Origin: Phytophthora sp. 'mugwort' | Taxonomy: Eukaryota > Oomycota > Peronosporomycetes > Peronosporales > Peronosporaceae | NCBI GenBank assembly: GCA_033558025.1 | Contig: JAUCEF010000007.1 | Coordinates: forward strand, 6,882,001-6,946,000 | Length of the DNA: 64,000 bases | Direction of reading: 5' to 3' | In this document: positions 55,371-64,000 of the stretch, piece by piece | Numbering within the stretch: the first letter of the stretch is position 1 | Layout: each line of letters opens with the position of its first letter | Notes under the pieces: model-generated | What the model was told of the DNA's origin: nothing | Databases searched by the model: none | The model's input: only the letters and a program-made list of their open reading frames with translations | Made by a program: the position numbers and the translations under genes

Positions 55371-57409
55371 GGCGTGTTGTATTATAGAAGCGGCCTGGGT
55401 GCGCCTTGGTGACGGGGTGCGCGGGGTCTACAACTTCACCGATTGCATGATGTTGGTGGCAGGCGCTGATGAGGTCGTTGAGGCTTCCCTCGCGATGCAG
55501 CCGACGAAGCTCCTTGAGCACAGCGTTAGATCCCGTTGACGGTACGTTTTTGCGCGCCGAGGTACGCCACGACTTTGTTTGACGCTAGCTCTGCAAGCTG
55601 GCGGACGTTATCTTTGTAGTTCGGTGACGACTCGTCGAGCGCGTATCCGTCTTCGTTGAAGAGCTTCATGAAGGCCACGAGCTGCTTGGCGTCCGACTTC
55701 TTATGATGTTAGTACTCAGCCATCCACGCGGAACTGCCTTGTACCACGCAAACCAGGTCTCGATGAGAGATATCGTCTTCGATCGACGTCGGCGCTTCAC
55801 TGGTACGTTTGCATCTTCATCTCTTGGTCGTTTTGCTTGATAACCGCGGTGTCCTGATATGCTCTCTCCAGTGTTGATGCTTGTAGCTTCTAGCAAGTTG
55901 ACCCGAGCCTCGAGGCGATTGTTGACCTCGATTAACCTTTCTATCAGTGCAGTCTGATGATTGAATGCAACTTGGCCTTCATGTTTCCTTCCGTCAGGTC
56001 GTCCGCGGTGGTGTAAGATGGAGCAGCAGACCTCGTGAGTTGCTGTGACCATGCAAGCAGGTTTGACGTGGTCACACCAGAGGCCTCGGCGCAACTCTGG
56101 ATCATTGTCATCGTTGGTCCCTGCGTGTTGGTGGTCATCAGCGACAGGTAGTGAAGGATGATGGTTGCTGTCAGCATGTCCCTCACAGCAGTTTAAATGT
56201 TGAAGGCCTTGTTACCCAGCGCACGACTCGCGCTGAAGAGATTGTGGCTAACCTCCCTAATCTGCTCTTGTGTGGCCGAGTCGAAGACTTCCAGCAACGA
56301 AAGAACATAGGCTTGCTTTGGCGCCACTCCGCTCGGTACTTTTGCGACTTGATGCTCTTCTTTCGGAGTATTGAAGACGTAGGCCTTGGCTTTGTTCGTC
56401 GTGTTCAAGTTCAAGGCTCCGCGATCGAAGATCCACTGCGCCGTCAGCTCTGAGCACGCGTTGACATGCTGGGCACCGCCGCGTCGAAAAAATAAGAGGT
56501 TAGCGGCCCTTCGACTCCAGAGGGTCCAGCGACTATCGAGCAAGCGGTTGACAGGAGCATGGATACCAACCGCCGGCGTTGTGTGTACTGTGCTACATCT
56601 CGTCGATGCCTGAGAAGAATTCAGTGTGCCGCTGCCCTTAAACAGGTCCAGCAACGGGATGGAGTCGGTTAGCTCAACGGGGACGTCTTTCGACATCACT
56701 GACAAGTGGTTGAGGAGCGCTGCGCACGGCGACTCCTGGGTGATCAAAGCCAGCGCAAACGCCAGAAGCGGACAAGTCGCGAAGTCAGCATCGGGAACAG
56801 CGACAGTGCCTGCTCGTCGGACGTCTTCATGCGGATGAAGCGGATGAACAACACGCCGCCAGCACCTCTGTAAAGCTGCTGCTTCCGAACGAAGGTCAGG
56901 TCCGAAGCGCGGCCAAAGAGGTACCACAAGAGGCATAGCAGAGCTACATCTTGGTAGTCCGAAGCGCAGCTAGCCGTTGAATACAGATACCTTCTCATCT
57001 TCTTGAAAAAAAATCCTCCTTCGTGCATGCAACCGCTTTTTTTACAAACCCACCACTTTCGCGCTTGATGCAGTGCTGCTCAAGCGTGCGCCCCATGCTC
57101 AGCAGCTGCCACGCTACAGTGCCGCCTTGGATAGGGTACTCGCCCAGGAACCAACACTTCACCTGTCGGAAGTATTGAGCGACGGAGTGGCCCAACAGAT
57201 GCTGCCCCCGTGCTCCTGCGTGAAATGCCAGGTACACGCCAAACTTGTCCATCAGCGTCACTAGAATACCGCCTGCGCGACTTGCGTCCGCGACGACCAA
57301 AGCCCTAACATGCTCCATGCTCGTGCTCTTAGCGGAGAGGTAGCGCTCGAACTCCTTCATGGCCGTCGCTCGCGCGCGCTCGGTGTTGCGGGCTTAAAGT
57401 CGTTCAGAC
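55371..57409 (-). mobile_element. Crypton (tyrosine recombinase) element, decayed
   Basis: Minus-strand frames in order. 57360-56995 reads MKEFERYLSAKSTSMEHVRAL ... FRQVKCWFLGEYP. Next is RYLYSTASCASDYQDVALLCLLWYLFGRASDLTFVRKQQL with FIRMKTSDEQALSLFP, the region of the first catalytic Arg in Crypton recombinases, then DADFATCPLLAFALAL. A C-terminal portion follows with AQWIFDRGALN, TNKAKAYVFNTPKEEHQVAK, a helix with ALIERLIEVNNRLEARVNLLEA, KRRRRSKTISLIETWFAWYKAVPR and ELASNKVVAYLGAQKR. Crypton elements move with a tyrosine recombinase and are known in oomycetes. Four or more frameshifts make this copy inactive. Confidence 0.75.
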
Positions 57410-57959
57410 TCATCATTATGGGTAGGAGAGGCGGTAAAAATATGCGAGTGATACGTGGTACACCACACGTTTGTAGCACGATACACATATCTGGGCATCA
57501 GCTCCGACCAGATACGTCGGAATCGCTCTGTTTCCGGCTGTAACCTCTATTCGCGTGTTTATTGGATGAAACTGAAAATTTTGAAGCGATTTGACTCGCC
57601 AAAACGTTGAAACTGTTTTACAATGGCTAAAACGAATCGGAGAAGAATCGGATTGGCTAATATACACCATACTATGATCAAGTTTGGTCGGAGTGACAAT
57701 GTTATTCATCTATATGCGGAAGAAAAGGCTTGCACATAAAAATGATTTTGTGACGATGGTGTTGGGTGCCAGGCCAGAGTTGTCCCCTCTCAACATGGTA
57801 AGATCGGCTATGGACGAATAGAGGCGGGTATAGAAATAAACAGTTTATGCAGAAGCGGTTCTGGAAGTCTGGACCAAATGCAAGCATTTGTAGGCAAGAG
57901 TACGAACAGTTTATCAGTGTGATGGTACCTCCGCGTTTATCGCGGGCACGCAGGTAAGC
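57410..57959. other. Spacer after Crypton, no gene seen
   Basis: Short frames only, no recognised family. Confidence 0.4.
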
Positions 57960-57983
57960 TGGTGAATGCTAGCGCTTCACTCC

Positions 57984-58056
57984 TAAAACGCACTGCTACA
58001 CGGTCCAGCCATGCAATCTCACATCACATAGCTGGACCGTGTAGCAGTGCGTTTTA
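57984..58056. repeat. Perfect 26-bp hairpin inside an 8-bp direct repeat
   Basis: 57984-58009 and 58031-58056 are exact reverse complements with a 21-base loop. The 8-mer TGGTGAAT lies on both sides (57960-57967 and 58061-58068). This is the shape of a tiny foldback transposon with a hAT-length target duplication. Confidence 0.85.
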
Positions 58057-58179
58057 CTGGTGGTGAATAGCCTTGCATTTTAGTCCGGAAAATGCTATCT
58101 CCTGCGACGATCACCGTTATTTGATATGACGTCGACGACGCAGAGCCCGCCCAGCGCCTGAGCACCGTCTTTTTCAACG

Positions 58180-59166
58180 CCACTTTACTCGAAAGGCACT
58201 TCTACCACCTACCAGTCGGCCTTCCAGCGGCTATATGGGTCTGGGTGTGACCAGTCGCTTATTACACTAACGGGTATCATCATGCGGGTTTTCGCTATCT
58301 TTTAGCGCGCTTTGGGCCGCTTTACGGCTCGCACTCACCGGATTCTACTGATGGGGTTATTGTGAAGTTTGGGCGGGGGGGGGGGGGGGGGCTCAGCCGA
58401 CCCAACCATGTTCCTCAACCCCGTATTTGGCGTCACCAACTCGGTGATGTCTCTCTTCGTACGCTTCGGGTGACGTCTTTTGGTGTAGTTGCTGAAATCG
58501 GATGACAAGGCTCAACTCAAGCCACCGGATCCTGGTCAAGTTGTTAGCCTCCAAGACGCGATTAGCGCCAAGTACCCGCTCCGGAGATCAGTTTACGCGG
58601 TAATGGACGGCCTCAAGCTACGGCTGCAAGCCTCGGGGCGTACTGAGATTCAGAACATGTTCTACAACGGCTGGACAAACGATCACTACGTCAACAGTAT
58701 AATCGTATTTTCGCAAGAAGGGCTGGTGATTGCTTGTTCTCTCAATGCTCCTGGCTGTATGCATGACTCTCAAATTACCGAGTGGGGAAACGTGTACACA
58801 AAGTTGGAAGGCATTTTTGCGGTGACAGGATGTCATGTGGTAGTGGACTCGGCGTTTTGTTTTTGCGAAGACTTCCTACGAGTTTTTGTTGAAGCGTGGG
58901 GAGGATGTCGTCTTGCCTACAGCTATTGGCAGGCAGATGACATCCCTATGGCAGCCGACAGGGTGGGGAATGCGTGTCCTGGAAGTCGCTTTCCTTGGCT
59001 AGAGGACAGGATTATTTTTCGAAGACAAAGGAGAACGCAAGTGCATTTTGTACTCGATTGTGCTCTTGTTCATCTTAGGGCCAAACGAGTATGCCTCAAC
59101 CAGATATTGTCAACGTTCTACGCAAAGAGCATCGACAAAACCGCTAATGATATGTTTGACCACTAA
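58180..59166 (+). pseudogene. PIF/Harbinger transposase (DDE_Tnp_4), near-complete
   Basis: A degenerate start (about 58180-58480: SAFQRLYGSGCDQSLITLTG, TMFLNPVFGVTNSVMSLFVRFG, interrupted by a 17-base G run at 58375-58391) leads into an open stretch. Its blocks are SLQDAISAKYPLRRSVYAVMDGLKL (first Asp), FYNGWTNDHYVNSIIVFSQEGLVIACSLNAPGCMHDSQI, then HVVVDSAFC (second Asp) and a C-terminal part with a frameshift near 58990. The motif order is that of Harbinger transposases. The minus-strand Myb-like gene at 59168-59930 ends almost exactly where this one ends. Confidence 0.8.
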
Positions 59167-59167
59167 C

Positions 59168-59930
59168 CTACTCGCGCGGTCTAAACATCGCTCCCGCCAC
59201 TGTCATCATCATCTGCACGAACTGTTCATGGCAGCGTTCCGCCTCACCACAGCGCGCGCAGTCCTCTTGACGCTCTTGGTCTCGCTGTCGGTGTTCCTCT
59301 TCCCAGCGACCCCTCTTCTCTTCGCGGCGTGTTTGCTCATCCATTTGACTCTGGGGTATCTGCATCCGCACCAGCTCTGCAAGGTCCTCACCTCCGCGGT
59401 TTGCAGGCGAAGACCGCTAACGGACAACAAGAAGGCGAGGGACACTATTAGAAGGCGCACTTGGAGCACCCAGTCTTGGTGGCGTGGTTAATAGAGTTGG
59501 GGCGTGGAGACGTTCATTAGGACCTCGAACTGCAGGAAACGCTTGACCTTTAGGCAAGGTTGAAGCGGTTAGGACGGCCACATGAGGTGTCGGGGCTTGA
59601 GCTACTGTATCATCTTGAGCGCACTCGCCAGTAATGCCGATGTCCGCTTGGGTCATGCCTTCGCGAATGTCAGTACGCTGCGGCATCAGGAAGCACACGC
59701 GCTTCGCGGTGCGCACATAAGGTTGACATGTCGAGTTCCCGGTAGGAATTAGTGAGCGGCACAGAGCCGCACAATCCCGGCGCCGTGAGTCGACATTGCG
59801 GTTATTGTCTCGAAAGTTCTGGCTGTGAATCGAGAGCACCAACTCCCACTCGTCGCGCCCAAGCGGCAGATAAGCCTCCATTGCCTCTAGGAAGCTCTTT
59901 ACTTCGTCTGTGCTAAATCTAGTTTCGCGT
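59168..59930 (-). pseudogene. Myb/SANT-like accessory gene of Harbinger element
   Basis: The minus-strand frame from ATG 59881 reads MEAYLPLGRDEWELVLSIHSQN ... RRRDCAALCRSLIPTGNSTC, a SANT/Myb-like helix set of the sort found in the second protein of Harbinger elements, which helps the transposase reach the nucleus and bind the ends. A Pro/Thr-rich linker and, after a frameshift, a charged helix (QTRREEKRGRWEEEHRQRDQERQ) follow. It is convergent with the transposase and partly broken. Confidence 0.6.
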
Positions 59931-60589
59931 CAATTGCGGCGAGGTTCTCCGCGAAGAGGGGTGCGAGCGGTTGACGGCGTGACTTGACTGGCCATGAGCA
60001 GAAGAGCGCGCGATTTCGAGTGCGCGACGCTATAAGAACCAGAGGGTTATGAGAACCGCGTGGGCACGTTGCTAGTCAGGGAATCACCTTTAATTGACAA
60101 CTAAATTAGCTTTTGTGCGTATTATTTTTTCTCCGTAGGGAGCTGAATGTCGAACAAATTTGTGGCATAAATGCATTAAAAAACTGGACAAATACGTGAC
60201 ACAAAATATAAATGTGTTTTCAGGAACAACCCAATGTCTCTTGTATCCGTGACACTCAGCGCGGAGAACGCGTCACTCTCGGCCATTAAGCTCTCCGCAA
60301 AACGACGTTTGCAGCGAGCTGAGCGAAATCGAGAAGACTCGATAGTGAATCCTCTTCCTGGCAGATCGTCTCGATGATGTGATCTTTTGGGCAGTTAATA
60401 ACCATGTCGGTGGCTGCGCCATCTAGAGTTCAAATCGTCTTCTTTAATTGGGTTCAAGATATCCACTATCGAAAGCTTTCTGTCCTCTTCATCAAATGTT
60501 CTGCTTAAAATGATAATTGATCAGCTAATTTAATGATTAGCTGATCAATTTTCATTTAATGCCATTAGTTTCTATACGTTCTGGCTGCA
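59931..60589. other. Spacer between Harbinger and hAT remnants
   Basis: Includes a 14-bp hairpin, ATTGATCAGCTAAT at 60516-60529 with its inverse at 60536-60549. No coding recognised. The right end of the Harbinger element must lie here but was not found. Confidence 0.5.
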
Positions 60590-61460
60590 TTACGATCCGA
60601 AAGCTTAACTGTTTAGACTTCCCACATGTCCTTGCTATATATCAAGAACATGAGCATCTCGAGTGTCGACGCGTCCAGGCGCTTTCGCAGGTCAGAGTAG
60701 ACTAAATTCGCGGACGAGAAGAATCTTTCACTCTTGTTAGTCGTTGGGGGGATGAAAGTCACATCGACGTACTTTAATCTTTTGAGGCCTTGCGCTTCTT
60801 AAACGCCTGCTGCGCGATGGAGAGGTCAGATGACGGAACCTATGGGACGTGACTTCGTCTGCTCGGCGAAAGTCAGTGCATCTCCTTGCGTTGCAACATG
60901 CCAATGCCGGTCTCGACTGCCTTGTTATTCTACGATTGCGGCAATCGGTGAGAGGCGAGGCTTCAACTTCGCTAGCGATGGCTAAAATGGTCGAAAAGCC
61001 GTCGGGTACCAGACAGCGTCAGGGTCGATCGCTGTAGTGCCTTAGTCACCCCCTCAAAGTCGTTGAGCACCCGTAAAATGCATGAGTTCTTTTCAGACTC
61101 GGTTCTACGTAGCAAGAGCGGTTGAATACCAAACTCGACGAAAGTTCCATGGCCCAGTGAGTTGAGCACCGACTCGAGTTTGTGTATCACTACCATGACG
61201 AATGTACTTGGCCGTCGGTAGAAGAAGTGCACAATCCATTACACGGGGAAGAATGGCACGGTCCTTGCTGGCTCGGAGCTTGGCCATCGGAGCCCGAATT
61301 CTAGCCAGCAATGTTTCGCAACCATCCAGAAAATCGAACACCGCCAGGTTGAGCCTGTGCGACGCGCAGCCAACCATAGGAATAATACCGTTACGGATTC
61401 GAGTATACTGGCTGACGCCGCACCTGTCCGCGACCATGACGCTGACACCTGGGGCTAGTT
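60590..61460 (-). pseudogene. Older hAT transposase, C-terminal part
   Basis: The minus strand reads VSVMVADRCGVSQY, IPMVGCASHRLNLAVFDF and LLARIRAPMAKLRA (about 61270-61450), and later the dimerisation block SERFFSSANLVYSDLRKRLDASTLEML (about 60650-60740). Stops and frameshifts occur in between. Its N-terminal part continues at 63557-64000, so the copy was split by the insertion at 61462-63556. Confidence 0.75.
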
Positions 61461-61461
61461 G

Positions 61462-63556
61462 TCGACAGGGCAGCCGAAAAATAAATGGTTCCTTTCAAAA
61501 TTGCGATAAATATCCCCAATAATTTTATGCTAAGAGAATCAATAGCATTATCTATTGAGGGTGCCTCGTCCTCCACGAATTGCCTTCGTTCCTCTACATC
61601 CAATCGATCTATTTTTACTCAGCTTAACCTGAGCTCGAAATCCGATCCCTTTGCCATTCCCGTTTCCTCTGTGCTCCGAGATATGCTCTCCACCCCCCGC
61701 AACGCCGTCCCACCTTCCCCACCGACAGGTTTTTCTTTCGGCGGTGGCGCGACGACTACGACGAACTCATTCCCGAGTACTATCGTTGCCGTTGTGGCAC
61801 AGTCCGGAAGCCGCTCACAAAGTGGACTAACTTAATGCAGCATGTGCGCCGCGAGCACCCAACTTTGAGGCGGAGATCCTCGCGGCAACTCCAACAGAGG
61901 CAGGCTCTGTGGCCCACGATGTGTGTCGCTCAGCTCAACGTGTGTTTAGCTGGCTGCATTGATCATCATGAGCAATTTCCCCCTCTCGCTCTGTGAGAAC
62001 GTAAACTCCACGCGGTATGAGTTCTATCTATTCATTTGTTTTTCAGTATAGTCTTACTAACTTATATTTGCGTATGCCTTCGTGCAGCTACACAAACCTC
62101 AAGCCGGTCTGCGCAGAGACGGTGCACGCGGCTATGGACGGTGTGACCAGGGCAGTCGAGGCTGCGATCGCAGCCGAGATCCCTGACCACTTTGAGATCA
62201 TCTTCGACAGGTGGACCCATGCCTCGGAGCACCTCGTAGATGTGATCGCTTGTTACGAATTTACGGGCGTGGTGAAGCGACCGCTCCTCAGCCCTCGTCA
62301 GTGAGCCCAAACGAGGACCACTCGCCCCAGACGCACCGGGTTTTTCTGCGCACAATGCTGCGGCGTGATTACGGTAAGGGAATCGAGCAGTGTCTCTTCC
62401 TTGTCGGAGACAACTGCTCGGTTAATCGCCGCCTGGTCACGCTGATGCATGTCCCATTGGTCGGATGCGCAAGTCATCGGCTTAACCGTGCCATCCAAGA
62501 GGGCATGCGTCAACACGAAGACGACCTGACCGCTGTCCAAGTTCCCGTGGCGAAGTTGATGCCACTGATCCATGCGGCGCGCCTCAGGTATGCTTCGCTT
62601 AGTAAATATTGCTTTTATATTTGAACATTGACAGTTCACATTGCAATTTGTGTGCAAGTTTGAAACGCCGCTTCGTCCAATCGTCCGCCAAGGGATAAGA
62701 TGGGCTCGGTGTTCGCGATTATTGACCGTTATTTCTCTTCTCGAGCGCCTCGACGCGAACGACGACGAACTCGCTGAGCTTCTGCCATCTCCTGCGCGCA
62801 ACCGATGTCTAAGGGAGATGTTCAAGTTGCTCAAGGATGTGGAGTAGGTGGTAAAGGCGCTTCAGATGAATCGACAACGTTGGCGGACGTCCGCGTCTGG
62901 TTTGATGGTTTAATCGAGGTCAAGCCCGCGTATGCTTTCTACGTTGGTACGAATGTGAGCCCGACAGCTACACATTATATGAGAACAACTATGATTTTGT
63001 ATATGCTAATATGTAGGACCTCGAGCTGCAATAATCCACAGCTCCGACTTCGAGGCTGGATGCGTACGTGTGCTGAGCAGCAAGGGCCCAGGCTGACGCG
63101 CGCCGAGAAAGCGGCGTTGCGACCGTTTAAAGTCACGCCCGTCGCCGCTGCTACTCCCGCGCCAGAGGGATAAAGTGGTAGGTATGCACGGAGTCGCTCA
63201 TGCAAAGGTTGCAGAAGATCACCGACTTGAGATGACAGCGACCAAGTTTCGCTTTATTGACTCTATCCCTCCGACAAACAATATCACCGAGCGCTTTTTC
63301 AGCGTGGCAAGAACGACGTTAGGTCAACAACGTCATTCGATTCAGCCTGCCACGCTTAAAATGCTGCTTTTTAAGGCAGAACGCGACGTACTGGAGTGTG
63401 CACACCGTCGCTGCTCGAGTAAGGAAGCGCGGTTAGCTCTTAGTGAGGTATGCGGGTTATGTCATAATTTACTGATCACCTTGCCAGCTCCAGTCTCATT
63501 ATTTATGCTTTGATATTGGTCAATGAATAACAGTATCATAAACGGCAGCACCGGTG
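61462..63556 (+). mobile_element. hAT transposon nested in another hAT
   Basis: The left end CAGGGCAGCCG (61462) is a hAT-type terminus; the right end, reverse-complemented, reads CGGTGCTGCCG (about 63556). Plus-strand transposase pieces include a BED zinc finger at about 61750-61860 (YYRCRCGTVRKPLTKW ... MQHVRREHP), ETVHAAMDGVTRAVEAAIAAE with IIFDRWTHASEHLVDVIACYEF (about 62115-62265), VGCASHRLNRAI, ETPLRPIVRQGIRW and NITERFFSVARTTLGQQRHS (about 63280-63340). These align block for block with the element at 18.6-20.5 kb, so the two are one family, but this copy keeps the BED finger. Several frameshifts make it defective. A clean target duplication is not preserved. Confidence 0.8.
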
Positions 63557-64000
63557 GTAGCGAGAGGGAGTGTCGGCGACCAGAACGAAGAGGCTTTGCG
63601 CCCAAGATCCCCTCCACACGCCAAGTGATCAGAAGGCGAGCTGCGAGCGAGAGAAAAAACGACGAGTAAGGCAATCGGTGTCGTCAAAGTACTCGGAGCC
63701 GTCCTCGGCCGGAGTTCCATGGCACGTCTTGGGGTCGTCGAATACGGCGAAAATGGCGATAAATGAATGCCACTGAAGGTGATACCGTCAAGAACAACGC
63801 CGAAAGGAGGCGGAAGCTCTTCGGCAAACCTAGTCTTGGCGGACTGGTACACGCGATGCAGGTAAGACTTCAATCTTTTTTTCATTAATCTTGGGGAGAG
63901 ACGATTTTTTCGCGTCATCTTCCGCTCGGCGAAGGCTAGGGGGCAGGCGTTCCATCGCCATCCACTCACACTACCGGAAGATGTTTCGCGTCTCGTCATC
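63557..64000 (-). pseudogene. Older hAT transposase, N-terminal part (runs off window)
   Basis: The minus strand reads SYLHRVYQSAKTRFAEELPPPFGVVLDGITFSGIH, the hAT block before and around LDGW, then FSLAARLL. It continues, after the nested element, at 61460. The start lies beyond the window. Confidence 0.7.

Overview
This window looks like nuclear DNA of an oomycete, most likely Phytophthora or a close relative in the Peronosporales. The protein-coding genes are compact, with short introns of about 45-250 bp that begin GTRNG and end YAG, often in the same phase in related genes. Core promoters of the oomycete Inr/FPR type lie upstream of several genes. Around the genes are dense, decayed transposons of the kinds known from Phytophthora: MULE, hAT, PIF/Harbinger, Crypton, pogo/Tc1, Ty1/copia and a tRNA-derived SINE. 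No species can be fixed from sequence reading alone.

Layout. 0.3-3.5 kb: decayed MULE on the minus strand, its SWIM zinc finger split by about 230 bp of very AT-rich DNA. 7.0-7.8 kb: a PX-domain gene. 8.6-11.1 kb: a second, defective MULE with well-preserved 38-bp terminal inverted repeats and a 10-bp target duplication. 12.4-16.1 kb: Tc1-like, pogo-like and Harbinger remnants. 17.1-21.7 kb: a truncated copia element interrupted in its protease by a hAT element with its target duplication still visible. 22.3-22.7 kb: a MITE.

22.8-54.0 kb is the gene-rich core. In order it holds a small mitochondrial-type membrane protein (+), a PH-PX-WH2/CA protein resembling an Arp2/3 activator (-), COMMD4 (-), a LisH-like/CxxC protein (+), a three-repeat FGxG protein (+), a coiled-coil protein (-), a SEC14 lipid-transfer protein (+), a tandem GILT thiol reductase (+), a divergent pair of GOST/lung-7-TM receptors (- and +), a CaaX-box protein (+), ribosomal protein eS24 (-), an ABCF1-like ABC protein (-) and an RCC1/EF-hand/PA-like protein (-). 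Between the last two lie a SINE with a 16-bp target duplication and a mitochondrial-type tRNA-Ala.

54-64 kb is again repeat territory: a 30-base G run, a near-exact 330-bp tandem duplication ending in C runs, a tRNA-like sequence, a Crypton tyrosine-recombinase element, a 26-bp perfect hairpin, a Harbinger element with convergent transposase and Myb-like genes, and one hAT element nested inside another.

Several core genes share a theme of endomembrane traffic and signalling: PX and PH domains, SEC14, COMMD4, GOST receptors, GILT and actin nucleation at membranes. These genes are on both strands and are not an operon, so joint function is only suggested. No single new multi-gene system stands out. 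The most unusual items are the protein architectures (PH-PX-WH2/CA, EF-IQ-RCC1-PA, tandem membrane-anchored GILT) and the nested transposon histories. Exon boundaries below were placed by eye from splice signals and reading frame.
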